64,000 nt of DNA, from contig NZ_VTOU01000001.1 of assembly GCF_008274695.1 (NCBI RefSeq), positions 558,001 to 622,000 on the forward strand, written 5' to 3'. The stretch's first letter is position 1. Each line of letters opens with the position of its first letter. Both the position numbers and the translations under genes were made by a program. Under the pieces are notes generated by a model. That model searched no databases. It was not told the DNA's origin and was given only the letters and a program-made list of their open reading frames with translations. This stretch comes from Sphingomonas montanisoli (GTDB lineage: Bacteria; Pseudomonadota; Alphaproteobacteria; Sphingomonadales; Sphingomonadaceae). Of this stretch, positions 9,622 to 20,590 are shown one piece after another.

Positions 9622-10350
9622 ATGACGCGGCTGTTTCATGTCAGCGATCTGCACTTCGGCCGTGAGGACCGCGACGCGATCGACTGGTTCGCGCAGCAGG
9701 TTCGCAGCGAGCGGCCCGATGCGGTGATCGTCACCGGCGATTTGACCATGCGCGCGAAGAAGCAGGAATTCGAGGCAGCAAGCGCCTATCTCTCCGCGCT
9801 GGACGTGCCGGTAACGGTAGAGCCCGGAAATCACGATCTGCCGCTCTACAATCCGTTCAAGCGGCTATTCCGACCCTACAAGCATTTCCGGAAGCTCGAA
9901 GCGAAGATCGAACGCCCACTCGATCTCGCGTCGATCTGGCTGGTGCCGCTCAAGACGACGAAGCGGTTTCAGCTGCGAAACTGGTCCAAGGGCTGGGTTT
10001 CCGAACGGCGACTGGCGAACGCGATTGCGTGCCTGCGTCGCAAGCCCGCGGGCGCCGTCGGTGTCGTCGCGTGCCACCATCCGCTGGTGGATCGGGAGGA
10101 ACTCGAGTCCAAGGCACGCACGCGTGGTGGCAGTGAGGCGCTCGACGCGCTGGTCGAAGCGGGCGCCGAGGCCGTACTGAGCGGCCATGCCCACGACCCG
10201 TTCGACGTCGAATGGCGCGCGACGATCGGGTCGATCCGGATGGTCGGTGCAGGCACCTTATCGGAGCGGGTTCGGGCCAGCCCGCCGTCGTTCAACGAAC
10301 TGTGCGTGGAGGACGGTCAGCTGACCGTGCGCGTGCGGGCCATGGCTTGA
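9622..10350 (+). CDS. Calcineurin-like metallophosphoesterase (CpdA-like)
   Basis: The 242-residue protein has the complete metallophosphatase motif series: DLHFG, GDLTMR, GNHD, ACHHPL and SGHAHDP. The order and length fit class III cyclic nucleotide phosphodiesterases of the CpdA type. The exact substrate cannot be read from sequence. It follows ruvX by 37 nt and probably belongs to the same transcript. It converges with fabZ across a short GC-rich hairpin. Confidence 0.88.
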   Translation: MTRLFHVSDLHFGREDRDAIDWFAQQVRSERPDAVIVTGDLTMRAKKQEFEAASAYLSALDVPVTVEPGNHDLPLYNPFKRLFRPYKHFRKLEAKIERPLDLASIWLVPLKTTKRFQLRNWSKGWVSERRLANAIACLRRKPAGAVGVVACHHPLVDREELESKARTRGGSEALDALVEAGAEAVLSGHAHDPFDVEWRATIGSIRMVGAGTLSERVRASPPSFNELCVEDGQLTVRVRAMA

Positions 10351-10353
10351 ACA

Positions 10354-10370
10354 TCCGCCGCCCCGGCGGA
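10354..10370. terminator. Short hairpin between convergent genes
   Basis: TCCGCC and GGCGGA flank a 5-nt loop in the 38-nt gap between the convergent metallophosphoesterase and fabZ genes. There is no U-tract on either strand, so it is at best a weak bidirectional terminator. Confidence 0.35.
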
Positions 10371-10388
10371 GGCCGGTGACGAACAGGC

Positions 10389-10877
10389 TCAATCCTTCGG
10401 CGGGTCGGCAATCATCGCGGTGAAATTGGCCTGGGCGGCGAGCTTGTCGCCGAGATAGGCCTTGCCCTCGAACTTGCAGACGCTCGCGCGCTTCTGGACA
10501 AACGCGGCTTCAAGGCGGAGCAGAACGCCGGGCTCGACGGGGATGCGAAACTTCACCTCGTCGATCGACATGAAATAGACGAGCTTGCCCGTGCCCGCGA
10601 GGCCGAGCGATTCGACCGCGAGCACGCCCGCGGCCTGCGCGAGCGCCTCGACGATCAGCACGCCCGGCATGATCGGGCGACCGGGGAAGTGGCCGGCGAA
10701 GAAGGGTTCGTTGATCGTGACGGCCTTGATCGCCGAGATGCGCTCATTGCGCACCAGCGTCTCGACCCGATCGACCAGCAACATCGGATAGCGATGCGGA
10801 ATCGCCGCCATCACCCGCCGGATGTCGAGGGGACCGATGGCCCCCTCGCCTGCAATGCCTGCCACTTCGTCCGTCAT
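10389..10877 (-). CDS. fabZ: 3-hydroxyacyl-ACP dehydratase
   Basis: The 162-residue hot-dog fold enzyme has the catalytic pair in [13 protein letters not shown] (His) and [12 protein letters not shown] (Glu). FabZ dehydrates 3-hydroxyacyl-ACP in fatty acid elongation. It is the last gene of the minus-strand block and begins 5 nt after skp. In LPS-producing Proteobacteria lpxD normally separates skp from fabZ, and lpxA and lpxB follow; none is here. Confidence 0.97.
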   Translation of the reverse strand: MTDEVAGIAGEGAIGPLDIRRVMAAIPHRYPMLLVDRVETLVRNERISAIKAVTINEPFFAGHFPGRPIMPGVLIVEALAQAAGVLAVESLGLAGTGKLVYFMSIDEVKFRIPVEPGVLLRLEAAFVQKRASVCKFEGKAYLGDKLAAQANFTAMIADPPKD

Positions 10878-10882
10878 CAGGA

Positions 10883-11506
10883 TCAGCGGCCCGCCGGGGC
10901 GCCCTGCGCCTGCTGGGCCTGACCGGGCTGCCAGTTGGCCGGCGGCGTGATCGAAACGCTGGGCACCAGCGCGTTGAGCTGGGTCACGACGTCGGGGGTC
11001 AGATCGCCGGCCGGGGTGGCGAGCACGACCGATTCGGGCTGCAGCGCGACCGAGACCTTCTTCGCGGTCATCGCGGCGCGAACGGCGGGCTCGAGCTTCG
11101 CGGTGATCTGCTCCTTGGCATAAGCTTCGGCGCGGGCGAACGGCGCGGCAAGGCGCTGCAGTTCGGTCTGCGCGCTCTGCGCCTTGGTCTGGAAGGCCGC
11201 GATCTTGGCATCCAGGGTGGCCTTCGGCGTCGCCGGGTTCTTCTGGAGGTTCTCGATCTCGGTGCGCAGCGGGGTCAGCTCGGTCTGGAGAGCGGTCTGA
11301 CGGGTCTGGACCTGGGTGATCTGCGCCCCGTAGGTCGTCTTGATCTGGCCTTCGGCCGCCTTGAAGGCGTTCGACTGCACGATGGCGGCATCGAGGTTGA
11401 TCACCGCGGTGCCCTGGCTCGCGTCGAACTGCGCCAGCGCGGGCGCGGAAACCGAGGCGAGCGCGGCGCCGGCGGCAAGTGCCGCGATCTTCAGCTTGGA
11501 AATCAT
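10883..11506 (-). CDS. skp: Periplasmic OmpH/Skp-like chaperone
   Basis: The 207-residue protein has a signal peptide (basic MISKLKI, hydrophobic Ala-rich core, cleavage near APALAQ). A long coiled-coil region at ~60-130 contains [19 protein letters not shown], typical of the Skp tentacles. Skp holds unfolded outer membrane proteins for BamA. The C-terminal tail is Gln/Ala/Gly-rich. It overlaps the bamA stop by one nucleotide. Confidence 0.9.
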   Translation of the reverse strand: MISKLKIAALAAGAALASVSAPALAQFDASQGTAVINLDAAIVQSNAFKAAEGQIKTTYGAQITQVQTRQTALQTELTPLRTEIENLQKNPATPKATLDAKIAAFQTKAQSAQTELQRLAAPFARAEAYAKEQITAKLEPAVRAAMTAKKVSVALQPESVVLATPAGDLTPDVVTQLNALVPSVSITPPANWQPGQAQQAQGAPAGR

Positions 11507-14157
11507 CAGAACTGTGTCCCTACGTTGAACGTGAAGAGTTTGGCACGATCGCCCGGCTCCTTCAGCAGAGCCTTGGCGACATCGATACGGAACGGACCGA
11601 ACGGCGAGTTCCAGTTTACCCCGACACCGACTGCGACGCGCGGCTTAGCAGAATCGCCGAAGAACTGCTCCTTAAAGACCGGCAGCGTCGAGGTATAGGG
11701 GATACCAGTATTGTTTGTCGTCAGCTGGCTCAACGTATTGTCGGTATAATAGAGCAAGTTGCCGTTGTTGTCGGAAAGCTGGCGCGTGATCGGGTTGCAA
11801 TTGGTGGGCGTGTTTCCACCGCTGTTACAACCATCGGTCGTGACCGGATCCTTGATGCCGAACACAGCGCCGGCATCAAGGAAGATCGACGGACGCAGGC
11901 CGAGTTCGCGCGCGCCGTTGCCCAGCGGGATTTCCAGCTCGGCACGGGCCTTATAGTAAGCCGTGCCGCCCAGCGCGTCGTCGGTGTAGCTCTGGCGATC
12001 GGTCAGCAGGACCGGCGCGTTGGGGTTGCTGACGTCGTACGGGAAGCGGCGGACGCGCGGGCCGACGCCGCGAATGCCGAAGCCGCGAAGGTCGGGATTG
12101 CCCAGATAGAAGCGATCGGTGAGGCGGATCGACTGGCCGAGGCCCTTGATATAGCCGCCTTCGAGCGAGGTCGAGAAGACGAAGCCCGAACCCAGGCCCC
12201 AATATTTCGCCGCGTTGAACGTGGTGCGGATGTAGCGCACGTCGCCGCCGAGCCCGGCAAAATCCTGACCGAACACGACGCGATGGCCGCGCGTCGGGCG
12301 GACGCGGTTGTTGAGCGTGTCATAGACGAGGCTGTAGCCGACCGACGAGATCAGGCGATTGCCGATCGCGTCGCAGAGATAGCGGCCCGCGAGCAGCGGA
12401 TCGCATCGACCGTTGGTGAAGAAGGTCGACTGGTCGAGCGACACTTCGTCATAGCTGAGGCCATAGCGCATCGCGAGCGTGATGAATTCGGTCAGCGGCA
12501 CGCCGGCGCGCAGCTGGAAACCGGTCGTCGATTGTTCGTAGGTCGTCTGGCGACTGTTGCCCGAGAAGTTGAACGAATTGTAGTCGCGCCGGAACACGTC
12601 GACGCCGACCGCGATGTTGCGATCGAACAGATAGGGTTCGGTGAAGCCCAGCTCGACCGACTTCGAATAGGTCGAATAGGAGACGCTGGCGCGCACCTCC
12701 TGCCCCTTGCCCATGAAGTTGCGTTCGCGGATCGACAGATCGACGATGAACTTTTCAAGGCTCGAATAGCCGGCCGACACCTGAAGCTCGCCGGTCGACT
12801 TTTCTTCGACATTGGCTTCGAGGACGATGCGATCGGGCGTCGAACCGGGCTTCTGCTCGACCTCGAACTTGTCCTGGAAGAAGCCGAGCGACTGGATGCG
12901 ATCGCGCGAGCGCTTCACCTTGAAGCTGTTGAACGCATCGCCTTCCGACAGACGGAATTCGCGACGGATCACCTTGTCCTTGGTGTGCGTATTGCCGTTG
13001 ATGTCGACCCGCTCGACATAGACGCGCGCCGAATCCGCGATCTTGAACGTGACGGTCATCGTCCGCTCTTCTTTGTCGCGCTGGAAATCGGGGCTGACAT
13101 CGGGGGTGAAGCCGAACAAGCCGGTCGCCTCGGTGATGGCGTCGACCGTGTCTTCGACCATCTTGGCGTTGTACCAGTCGCCCTTCTTCATCGGCAGCAT
13201 ATACTTGAAATCCGCGGCCTTGATGTCGCGGATGTCGCTGGTGAGATCGACGTCGCCGAACTTGTAGCGCTCGCCTTCCTCCACCACGTAGGTGATGATG
13301 AAGTCCTTCTTGTCCGGCGTCAGCTCGGCGATCGCGGACACGACCCGGAAGTCGGCATAGCCGTTCGTCAGGTAGTATTGGCGCATCTTCTGCTGATCGT
13401 AGGCCAGACGATCCGGATCGTAGCTGGTGCCCGACGAGAAGATCTTGGTGATGCCGCTCTGCTTGGTCGCCATCTCGCCGCGCAGGCGGCCGTCGGAGAA
13501 CTTCTCGTTCCCGATGATGTTGATCTTGCGGACCTTCGACTTGTCGCCTTCGTGGATCTCGAAGATGATGTCGACGCGGTTCTGATCGAGATTGACCATC
13601 TTCGGCTCGACGGTCGCAGCGAAGCGGCCCTGGCGGCGATAAAGCTCGATGATGCGGTTGACGTCGGCGCGCACCTTGGAGCGCGTGAAGATCTGGCGCG
13701 GAGCGAGCTTGATCTCGGGATTGATCTTCTCGGACTTGAGCCGCTTGTTACCTTCCAGAACGACGCGGTTGATGACCGGGTTCTCGCGCACCTGAAGCGT
13801 GATGACGCCATTGTCGTCGCGGACCTGGACGTCGGCGAACAGCTCGGTCGCGTAGAGATCCTTCAGCGCCTGATCGAGCATTTCGGCCGAATATTCGTCG
13901 CCCGCGCGCAGCTTCACATAGGAGCGGACCGTATCCGCCTCCAGACGCTGCGATCCCGAGACGTTGACCTGCTTGATCGTGCCGCGGATCGCGGCCGCGC
14001 CCGTCGGCACGGACGAGACACGCGCCGCCGGAGGCGGCACGGGCACCGCGCCCGATCGCTGAGCGAGCAGCGGAGCGGGCAATCCTCCCAGGACCGTACC
14101 GACCAGAAGTGCCGGCAGCATGCGCTTGCCCTGGATGATCGCCATCGATGCCGTCAC
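11506..14157 (-). CDS. bamA: Outer membrane protein assembly factor BamA
   Basis: The 883-residue protein has a signal peptide (cleavage near APLLAQ), five POTRA repeats over roughly residues 55-450 (for example [18 protein letters not shown] and [21 protein letters not shown]), and a C-terminal 16-strand barrel. The barrel carries the VRGF-like motif as [12 protein letters not shown] and ends in a terminal Phe (NVGTQF). BamA inserts beta-barrel proteins into the outer membrane. The gene lies between rseP and skp, the usual order. Confidence 0.97.
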   Translation of the reverse strand: MTASMAIIQGKRMLPALLVGTVLGGLPAPLLAQRSGAVPVPPPAARVSSVPTGAAAIRGTIKQVNVSGSQRLEADTVRSYVKLRAGDEYSAEMLDQALKDLYATELFADVQVRDDNGVITLQVRENPVINRVVLEGNKRLKSEKINPEIKLAPRQIFTRSKVRADVNRIIELYRRQGRFAATVEPKMVNLDQNRVDIIFEIHEGDKSKVRKINIIGNEKFSDGRLRGEMATKQSGITKIFSSGTSYDPDRLAYDQQKMRQYYLTNGYADFRVVSAIAELTPDKKDFIITYVVEEGERYKFGDVDLTSDIRDIKAADFKYMLPMKKGDWYNAKMVEDTVDAITEATGLFGFTPDVSPDFQRDKEERTMTVTFKIADSARVYVERVDINGNTHTKDKVIRREFRLSEGDAFNSFKVKRSRDRIQSLGFFQDKFEVEQKPGSTPDRIVLEANVEEKSTGELQVSAGYSSLEKFIVDLSIRERNFMGKGQEVRASVSYSTYSKSVELGFTEPYLFDRNIAVGVDVFRRDYNSFNFSGNSRQTTYEQSTTGFQLRAGVPLTEFITLAMRYGLSYDEVSLDQSTFFTNGRCDPLLAGRYLCDAIGNRLISSVGYSLVYDTLNNRVRPTRGHRVVFGQDFAGLGGDVRYIRTTFNAAKYWGLGSGFVFSTSLEGGYIKGLGQSIRLTDRFYLGNPDLRGFGIRGVGPRVRRFPYDVSNPNAPVLLTDRQSYTDDALGGTAYYKARAELEIPLGNGARELGLRPSIFLDAGAVFGIKDPVTTDGCNSGGNTPTNCNPITRQLSDNNGNLLYYTDNTLSQLTTNNTGIPYTSTLPVFKEQFFGDSAKPRVAVGVGVNWNSPFGPFRIDVAKALLKEPGDRAKLFTFNVGTQF

Positions 14158-14236
14158 GCCGTCCCCGCTCTTACGTCAAAATATTGCTGGTTCGCGAACC
14201 ATGCGAACCAAGTCGGCAGTCACTGCCCGATCCGGG

Positions 14237-15370
14237 TCAGCCGATCAACCCGGCAAGCCGTTCCCACGCGCCGAGCGAGAGAATATCGTTGAGCGTCACG
14301 AATATCATGAAGCTCAACAGCACTGCCAGTCCCGACCGGAAAGCCCATTCCATCGCCTTCTCGGGCACCGGCCTGCGCACGACGCCTTCGTACAGATAAA
14401 AGGCGAGATGCCCGCCATCGAGCATGGGGATTGGCAACAGGTTGATGAATCCCAGATTAATCGAAATGAGCGCCATCAACATGGCGACGTTCATCCAGCC
14501 CAAACTCGCCTGCTGACCCGAGACCTGCGCGATCTTGATCGGTCCGCCCAGTTCCTTGACCGAGCGGCGGCCGCTGATGATCTGACCCAGCGTGTCGATC
14601 ATCGTACGGACGATGTGGAAGGTCTGCTTGACGGCCGCACCGGGTAACTGGAGCAGCGGCACCGGCTCGATCCGAGGCTGGCCCGACATCACGCCGATCA
14701 GGCCCTTGCGGAACTCATTGCCGAAGCGGTCACGCTCGACATCGACGCCGGTCGTCATCCACGCGACATTCGCGCGGCCGGCACGGACATAGTCGACGCG
14801 CAGCTTCTCGTTCGGCCGAAAACGGATGATATCGGCCATCTCGTCGAACGTATCGACCTGCCGTCCCTCGATCGCGGTCACGCGGTCGCCGATGCGCAGA
14901 CCCGCATTCGCCGCCGGCCCCTGCTCTTGCACCGCTGCGACGACGGCGGGCGTGCGGGGCTGCCCATAGGCCGCGAAGAAGGCCATGAAGATGCCGATCG
15001 CGACCACGAAATTGGTGACCGGCCCCGCCGCGACGATGAAGAAGCGTTGCCAGACGCCCTTGGCCTGGAACGTCTTCGCGCGCTCCTCGGGCGGCAGGTT
15101 GAGCCATTCGGGATCGGGGACGCTGGCCGGGTTCATGTCGCCCGCGAACTTGACGTAGCCGCCCATCGGGATCCAGCCCAGCTTCCACCGCGTGCCGCGG
15201 CTGTCGGTGTAGCCCATGATCTCGCGGCCGAAGCCGATCGAGAAGGCATCCGCCTTCACCCCGCACAGCCGCCCGGCGAAATAGTGGCCGAGTTCGTGGA
15301 CGAAGATCAGCGGCCCGATGACGAGCAGGAATGCGAGGATTGTGAAGATGAAACCCGGCTGATCGGTCAC
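14237..15370 (-). CDS. rseP: Site-2 zinc metalloprotease RseP
   Basis: The 377-residue inner-membrane protease has the HExxH site in LIFVHELGHYFAGR, one PDZ domain in the middle (GPAANAGLRIGDRVTAIEG), and the second metal-ligand motif NLLPIPMLDGGH. RseP cleaves anti-sigma factors and signal peptides within the membrane. The start overlaps the dxr stop by 4 nt (ATGA type), and bamA follows after ~79 nt. Confidence 0.96.
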   Translation of the reverse strand: MTDQPGFIFTILAFLLVIGPLIFVHELGHYFAGRLCGVKADAFSIGFGREIMGYTDSRGTRWKLGWIPMGGYVKFAGDMNPASVPDPEWLNLPPEERAKTFQAKGVWQRFFIVAAGPVTNFVVAIGIFMAFFAAYGQPRTPAVVAAVQEQGPAANAGLRIGDRVTAIEGRQVDTFDEMADIIRFRPNEKLRVDYVRAGRANVAWMTTGVDVERDRFGNEFRKGLIGVMSGQPRIEPVPLLQLPGAAVKQTFHIVRTMIDTLGQIISGRRSVKELGGPIKIAQVSGQQASLGWMNVAMLMALISINLGFINLLPIPMLDGGHLAFYLYEGVVRRPVPEKAMEWAFRSGLAVLLSFMIFVTLNDILSLGAWERLAGLIG

Positions 15371-16527
15371 GCCGCAAGAACCTCCGTAGCCGCGAGGGCG
15401 ACCCTACGCGCCTCGGCATCGATCGCCAGCACATCGTCGAGATGCGCGGGCGCCGGCGGAACATACCAATCGAGCACCTTCGCGACCGTTAACGCAATGT
15501 CGAGAAAGCCGATCCGCCCCCCAAGGAAAGCGGCGACCGCGATCTCGTTGGCGGCGTTGAGGATCGCGGGGCGCGCACCGCCCGCCGCGAGCGCATCCTT
15601 GGCAAGACCCAGCGCGGGGAAACGATCGAGATCGGGGGCCGCGAAATCGAGCCGGCCGACCGCCGCCAGATCGAGCCGGCGGCATGGCGTCTCCATCCGA
15701 TCGGGCCAGGCGAGGCAGTGCGCGATCGGGGTGCGCATGTCGGGCGAACCGAGCTGCGCCAGCACCGACCCGTCGACATATTCGACGAGCGCGTGAACCA
15801 CCGACTGCGGATGGATCACCGCGTCGAAAGCGTCGGCGCCGAGCGGGAAGAGGTGGTGCGCCTCGATCAGTTCGAGCCCTTTGTTCATCAGCGTCGCCGA
15901 ATCGACCGAGATCTTCGCGCCCATCGACCAGTTGGGGTGCTTGACCGCCTGCGCAGGCGTGACGGCACGCATCGCGTCGAGGCTCCACTCACGGAACGGT
16001 CCGCCGCTCGCGGTCAGCGTCACCTTGCGGATGCGGTTGGGCCGATCGGCATCGAAGCACTGGAAAACAGCATTATGTTCGGAATCGACCGGTAGCAAAG
16101 TCGCGCCGTGGCGCTGCGCCGCCTGGGTCATCAGCACGCCGGCCGAGACCAACGCCTCCTTGTTGGCAAGCGCGACCGCCCCACCCTGCCCCAGCGCGGC
16201 CATGACCGGCTTGAGGCCGGCGGTGCCGACGATCGCCGCCATCGTCCATTCGGCACCGCGTGCGGCAGCCTCGACGATCGCGTCGGCGCCTGCCGCAGCC
16301 TCGACTCCGGAACCGGCGAGCGCGGCCTTGAGATCGGCGTAGAGCCCGTCATCCCCGATTACCGCGATCTGTGCGTTGGTGCGCCGGGCGGCGGCCGCCA
16401 GACCCGCGACGTCGCGCTGCGCGGTCAGCGCCTCGATACGAAAAGCGTCGGGGTCGCGCTCGATAAGGTCGAGGGTCGAGGTGCCGATCGACCCCGTCGC
16501 CCCCAGAATGGAAATGCTACGCCCCAT
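15367..16527 (-). CDS. dxr: 1-deoxy-D-xylulose 5-phosphate reductoisomerase
   Basis: The 386-residue enzyme opens with the NADPH-binding ISILGATGSIGTST, then has LLPVDSEHNAVFQCF with metal ligands and TLTASGGPFRE. Dxr makes 2-C-methyl-D-erythritol 4-phosphate in the non-mevalonate isoprenoid pathway. That supplies UppS, encoded two genes upstream. The start overlaps the cdsA stop by 11 nt. Confidence 0.97.
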   Translation of the reverse strand: MGRSISILGATGSIGTSTLDLIERDPDAFRIEALTAQRDVAGLAAAARRTNAQIAVIGDDGLYADLKAALAGSGVEAAAGADAIVEAAARGAEWTMAAIVGTAGLKPVMAALGQGGAVALANKEALVSAGVLMTQAAQRHGATLLPVDSEHNAVFQCFDADRPNRIRKVTLTASGGPFREWSLDAMRAVTPAQAVKHPNWSMGAKISVDSATLMNKGLELIEAHHLFPLGADAFDAVIHPQSVVHALVEYVDGSVLAQLGSPDMRTPIAHCLAWPDRMETPCRRLDLAAVGRLDFAAPDLDRFPALGLAKDALAAGGARPAILNAANEIAVAAFLGGRIGFLDIALTVAKVLDWYVPPAPAHLDDVLAIDAEARRVALAATEVLAA

Positions 16528-17314
16528 ATACTACCCCTGCGGCGACCAAAGCCGCCATGATCATTGCCACCGGCACCAGTCCGTCGAGCCGATCGAGCAC
16601 GCCGCCATGTCCGGGCAGGATCCTGCCGCTGTCCTTCACGCCCGAAATGCGCTTGAGCCAGCTTTCGAAAAGATCGCCCATCTGCGCAATCACCGCAAGC
16701 GGCGCACAGGCCGAGGCGAGGATCATCGGCAGCCCGGTGCGCCAGGCGACCAGCGATCCGACGATCTCGGCCGCGACCGCGCCGCCGATCAGCCCCGCCC
16801 AGGTCTTGTTCGGGCTGATCTTCGGCGCGAGCTTCGGCCCGCCGATCGTGCGGCCGGCGAAATAGGCGCCGATATCGGTCGCCCAGACGATGATCATCGT
16901 GAACAGGGCGAGCGCGAGACCGTCGCGCTGTTCGCGCAGGAACAGCAGGGCCAGCGCCGGCAGGGTCGCGTAGAGCAGCCCCCAGCCCAGCCGCGCGGCG
17001 AAGGTGACCACCGCGAGCAGGATCGCCGACAGCCCCGCAACCATGACCGCCTCGGTTGCGAGCGCACCCGCATCGCGCACCGGCACGCTGACATCGAAAT
17101 ATAGCGAGTAAGCCTGCATCACGAGCGCGAGGCCGACCGCCAGCGCCCATTTCCACTTGGGCACGCCCGCCATCGTCGCCCATTCGTGCATCATCAGCAC
17201 CGAAAGCAGCGCAACGAGCGCCCAGAAAGCGATGTCGCCGTAGATGAGCGCGCCCAGCGCCACGGCGATCATGATGATCCCCGACAGGATTCGTGTCCGG
17301 AGCTCGGGGCTCAT
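16517..17314 (-). CDS. cdsA: Phosphatidate cytidylyltransferase
   Basis: The 265-residue protein has about seven to eight membrane helices and the CDS signature near the C-terminus (KDSGRILPGHGGVLDRLDGL). CdsA makes CDP-diacylglycerol, the precursor consumed by PssA at 21.8 kb. It follows uppS by 9 nt and overlaps dxr. Confidence 0.96.
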   Translation of the reverse strand: MSPELRTRILSGIIMIAVALGALIYGDIAFWALVALLSVLMMHEWATMAGVPKWKWALAVGLALVMQAYSLYFDVSVPVRDAGALATEAVMVAGLSAILLAVVTFAARLGWGLLYATLPALALLFLREQRDGLALALFTMIIVWATDIGAYFAGRTIGGPKLAPKISPNKTWAGLIGGAVAAEIVGSLVAWRTGLPMILASACAPLAVIAQMGDLFESWLKRISGVKDSGRILPGHGGVLDRLDGLVPVAMIMAALVAAGVVYGA

Positions 17315-17323
17315 GCGGGAACC

Positions 17324-18070
17324 TCAGCGGCCCCCGAAGCGGCGGTCGCGCGCACCGAAATCGGCAACAGCGGCGGCCAGCGTATCGGCATCGAAATCGG
17401 GCCAGAGCGTGTCAACGAACAGCAATTCGGCATAGGCCGCCTGCCACAGCAGGAAATTGGACAGGCGCCGTTCGCCCGAGGTGCGGATGATCAGGTCGAG
17501 CGGGGGTAGATCACTGGTGTCGAGCCGCGCTTCGATCGCGCCGGGCTCGATCGCCGACGGATCGAGCCGACCGGCGGCGACCTCGCGGGCGATATCGCGC
17601 ACCGCACGGACCATTTCATCCTGCGCGCCGTAATTGAGCGCCAGGACGAAATCGAGCCGGCGATTGTCCTTGGTGCGCTCCACGCCCTCGCGGATCAGAT
17701 CGATCAGGTCGCCTTCGAGCGCCCCGATATCGCCGATCGTGCGCAGGCGAATGCCGTTCTTGTGAAGCTCGGCAACTTCCTTGCGCAGATACAGGCGCAA
17801 TATGCCCATCAGGTCGGACACTTCCTCCGCCGGGCGACGCCAGTTCTCCGACGAGAAGGCATAGAGCGTCAGGGCGCCCAGCCCCATGTCGGCGGCGGCG
17901 GTGACGGTGCGACGCACCGCCTCCGCACCAGCCTTATGCCCCGCGACGCGCGGCAGGAAGCGACGCTTCGCCCAGCGGCCATTGCCATCCATGATGATCG
18001 CGACATGGCGCGGGCCGGCGCCCGTGGCCGGGACGGGATCAGTAACGTTGCTGGCCGGAAGGCCGCTCAC
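17324..18070 (-). CDS. uppS: Undecaprenyl diphosphate synthase (cis-prenyltransferase)
   Basis: The 248-residue protein shows [16 protein letters not shown] with the pyrophosphate-binding Asp, [11 protein letters not shown], and the C-terminal signature [20 protein letters not shown]. It makes the C55 lipid carrier for peptidoglycan and exopolysaccharide synthesis. The start overlaps the frr stop by 4 nt. Confidence 0.97.
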   Translation of the reverse strand: MSGLPASNVTDPVPATGAGPRHVAIIMDGNGRWAKRRFLPRVAGHKAGAEAVRRTVTAAADMGLGALTLYAFSSENWRRPAEEVSDLMGILRLYLRKEVAELHKNGIRLRTIGDIGALEGDLIDLIREGVERTKDNRRLDFVLALNYGAQDEMVRAVRDIAREVAAGRLDPSAIEPGAIEARLDTSDLPPLDLIIRTSGERRLSNFLLWQAAYAELLFVDTLWPDFDADTLAAAVADFGARDRRFGGR

Positions 18071-18624
18071 TTACCCAGGATTTCCTTTTCCTTGGCCGCC
18101 GCCGCCGCGTCGATATCGGCGATCGTGCTGTCGGTCAGCTTCTGGACCTCGGTCTCGCGGCGCTTGCGATCGTCCTCGCTGATCACGCCCTTCTTTTCAT
18201 CGGTCTTGAGATTGTCCATGCCGTCGCGGCGGACGTTACGGGCGGCGATCCGCGCCTTTTCGGCATATTGGTTCGCGAGCTTGGCAAGCTCCTTGCGGCG
18301 CTCCTCCGTCAGATCGGGGATCGGGATGCGCAACGTCTGGCCGTCGACGATCGGGTTGAGGCCCAGGCCCGCCGAGCGGATCGCCTTGTCGGCCGGGCCG
18401 ACGCCCGACTTGTCCCATACCTGCACCGAAAGCATCCGGGGCTCGGGCGCGGTGACGGTTGCGACCTGATTCAGCGGCATTTGGGCACCATATACCTCAA
18501 CCGTCACCGGATCGAGCAGGTTCACCGAGGCACGGCCGGTGCGCAGACCGACCAGATCGCCCTTCAGCGATTCGACGGCACCCGCCATGCGGCGTTCGAG
18601 ATCGGCTTTGTCATAGGCGGCCAT
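18067..18624 (-). CDS. frr: Ribosome recycling factor
   Basis: The 185-residue, mainly helical protein matches [44 protein letters not shown], and a C-terminal [16 protein letters not shown]. It splits post-termination ribosomes together with EF-G. It lies 3 nt downstream of pyrH, a conserved pairing. Confidence 0.98.
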   Translation of the reverse strand: MAAYDKADLERRMAGAVESLKGDLVGLRTGRASVNLLDPVTVEVYGAQMPLNQVATVTAPEPRMLSVQVWDKSGVGPADKAIRSAGLGLNPIVDGQTLRIPIPDLTEERRKELAKLANQYAEKARIAARNVRRDGMDNLKTDEKKGVISEDDRKRRETEVQKLTDSTIADIDAAAAAKEKEILGK

Positions 18625-18627
18625 GCC

Positions 18628-19353
18628 CTATTCTCCTTCGTTCTGCACGATCGTGGCGGTGCCCTCACCCGCCAGAACCCGGGCAAAATTGCCCAGTTCG
18701 CGGATGTTGAACACGACGATCGGGATATGGTTGTCGCGGCACAAGGCGATCGCGCTTGCATCCATGACCTTCAGGTCGTCGGCAAGGACGCGATTGAAGC
18801 TGACGGTTTCGTAGCGCGTGGCGGTCGGCACCTTCTTGGGATCCGCATCATAGACGCCGTCGACCGAGGTGCCCTTGAACAGAGCGTCGCACTTCATCTC
18901 GGCAGCGCGCAGCGCGGCGCCGGTATCGGTGGTGAAATAGGGATTGCCGGTGCCCGCGGCGAAGATCACCACGCGGCCCTTTTCCAGATGGCGTTCGGCG
19001 CGGCGCTTGATGAAGGGCTCGCACACCGCCGGCATCGGGATCGCCGACTGGACGCGGGTGTCGACGCCGATCTGCTCGAGCGCATTCTGCACCGCCAGCG
19101 CGTTCATCACCGTCGCGAGCATGCCCATATAATCGGCGCTACCGCGATCGAAGCCCTTGGCGGCGCCCGCCAGCCCACGGAAGATGTTGCCCCCGCCGAC
19201 GACGACGCACAGTTCGTAGCCCGATGCGCGCACGGCTTGGATCTCGCCTGCAACCCGCGCGGTGATCGTCGGGTCGATCAACAGGCCGTCCGGCCCCATC
19301 AGCACCTCGCCCGACAGCTTCAAGAGGATACGTTTGAAGCGCGGTCGGTCCAT
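18628..19353 (-). CDS. pyrH: UMP kinase
   Basis: The 241-residue amino-acid-kinase fold protein has [14 protein letters not shown], the glycine-rich [11 protein letters not shown], and [19 protein letters not shown]. It phosphorylates UMP to UDP. It is separated from the upstream tsf gene by ~174 nt that include the tsf terminator, so pyrH probably has its own promoter. Confidence 0.97.
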   Translation of the reverse strand: MDRPRFKRILLKLSGEVLMGPDGLLIDPTITARVAGEIQAVRASGYELCVVVGGGNIFRGLAGAAKGFDRGSADYMGMLATVMNALAVQNALEQIGVDTRVQSAIPMPAVCEPFIKRRAERHLEKGRVVIFAAGTGNPYFTTDTGAALRAAEMKCDALFKGTSVDGVYDADPKKVPTATRYETVSFNRVLADDLKVMDASAIALCRDNHIPIVVFNIRELGNFARVLAGEGTATIVQNEGE

Positions 19354-19477
19354 CGGTGATGTGATCCTTATTGTGTGATTGGGCCCGGCTGGCCGCGCAC
19401 CTTAGAGAGGGCGGCGGAAACTGCCAAGCCGGAGTTCGTGACCTTCACCTTCCCCTTGGCGGGAGAGGATAGATACG

Positions 19478-19515
19478 AAAAGGCCCGCCCTCCTTGTGGG
19501 GAGAGCGGGCCTTCT
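19478..19515 (-). terminator. Rho-independent terminator after tsf
   Basis: AGGCCCGC (19481-19488) pairs with GCGGGCCT (19505-19512), with further pairing of CCTCC and GGGAG inside. On the minus strand the stem is followed by TTTTCG. It lies 13 nt beyond the tsf stop. Confidence 0.8.
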
Positions 19516-19527
19516 TTTCGTAAGGGC

Positions 19528-20454
19528 TCAGCCCTTGGCCGCGGCGGCGACTTCGGCGGCGAAGTCGCTCGTTTCCTTCTCGATGCCTTCACCGAGCTGG
19601 AAGCGGACATAGTCCTTCAGCGTGATCGAACCACCGGCGGCCTTGGCGGCGGCGGCGATGACCTGTGCGATGGGGGTCTTGTTGTCCATCACGAAGATCT
19701 GGCTGATCAGCGCGTTTTCCTTGCGGTACTTGGCGACCGCGCCTTCGACCATCTTTTCGATGATGTTGGCGGGCTTGCCCGACTCGGCGGCCTTTTCGGC
19801 GGCAATCGCGCGCTCGCGCTCGATTGCACCGGCGTCGAGGCCATCCTCGGTCAGCGCCTGCGGGAAAGCGGCCGCGATGTGCATCGCGATCTGCTTGCCC
19901 AGCGCTTCCATATCGGCGACCGGGGCATCGCCCTCAAGCGCGACGAGCACGCCGATCTTGCCGAGGCCCGGCGCGGCGGCGTTGTGGACGTAAGGCACGA
20001 CCGCGCCCTGCGACACTTCGACCACCTTGGCGCGGCGCAGCGTCTGGTTCTCACCGATCGTCGCGACGTTCGAGGTCAGCTTGTCGGCGACGCTGCCTTC
20101 ACCACCCGGATAGGCGGCGGCGGCCAGCGCCTCGATCTCGTTGCCGGTGCCCAGCGCCAGCTTCGAAACGGTACGGACGAAATCCTGGAACTGCTCGTTC
20201 TTGGCAACGAAGTCGGTTTCCGAGTTCACTTCAACCGCAGCCCCCCTGGTGCCTTCGACCGCGACGCCGACGAGGCCCTCGGCCGCGGTGCGGCTGGACT
20301 TCTTGGCAGCCGTCGCAAGGCCCTTGGTGCGCAGCCAATCGATCGCGGCGTCCATGTCGCCGTTGGTCTCGGTCAGCGCCTTCTTGCAATCCATCATGCC
20401 CGCGCCGGACTTCTCGCGCAGATCCTTGACGGCAGCAGCGGTGATCTCCGCCAT
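19528..20454 (-). CDS. tsf: Elongation factor Ts
   Basis: The 308-residue protein starts [27 protein letters not shown], the EF-Ts N-terminal UBA-like domain, and contains the EF-Tu contact motif [13 protein letters not shown]-Ts recycles EF-Tu-GDP. The frame is open 16 codons further upstream, but the ATG at 20454 fits the family and has a GAAAGGA-type site. rpsB is the upstream partner. Confidence 0.98.
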   Translation of the reverse strand: MAEITAAAVKDLREKSGAGMMDCKKALTETNGDMDAAIDWLRTKGLATAAKKSSRTAAEGLVGVAVEGTRGAAVEVNSETDFVAKNEQFQDFVRTVSKLALGTGNEIEALAAAAYPGGEGSVADKLTSNVATIGENQTLRRAKVVEVSQGAVVPYVHNAAAPGLGKIGVLVALEGDAPVADMEALGKQIAMHIAAAFPQALTEDGLDAGAIERERAIAAEKAAESGKPANIIEKMVEGAVAKYRKENALISQIFVMDNKTPIAQVIAAAAKAAGGSITLKDYVRFQLGEGIEKETSDFAAEVAAAAKG

Positions 20455-20514
20455 ATCATGTCCTTTCTCAGTTACCGGACGGGGGAAGGCGCGTCGCCGC
20501 ACCTACCCCCGCGC

Positions 20515-20577
20515 GTCTCGGATCAAGCCGAGACAAATTGATGACTCGCGGTCGCCCATGTCGAAACATGGACGACC
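20515..20577 (-). promoter_or_regulatory. Two hairpins in the rpsB-tsf intergenic region
   Basis: A 12-bp stem with one mismatch and a CGAA loop (20550-20577) lies 13 nt past the rpsB stop. A perfect 7-bp stem GTCTCGG/CCGAGAC (20515-20534) follows. Neither has a U-tract. They could act as an attenuator or RNA stability element that adjusts tsf relative to rpsB. Confidence 0.5.
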
Positions 20578-20590
20578 GGAATCGATATGG

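Noticed and set aside
11479-14292. 937-codon plus-strand open frame opposite bamA
   Set aside because: It mirrors bamA exactly. The frame is a GC-driven shadow, while the minus strand encodes all BamA domains.
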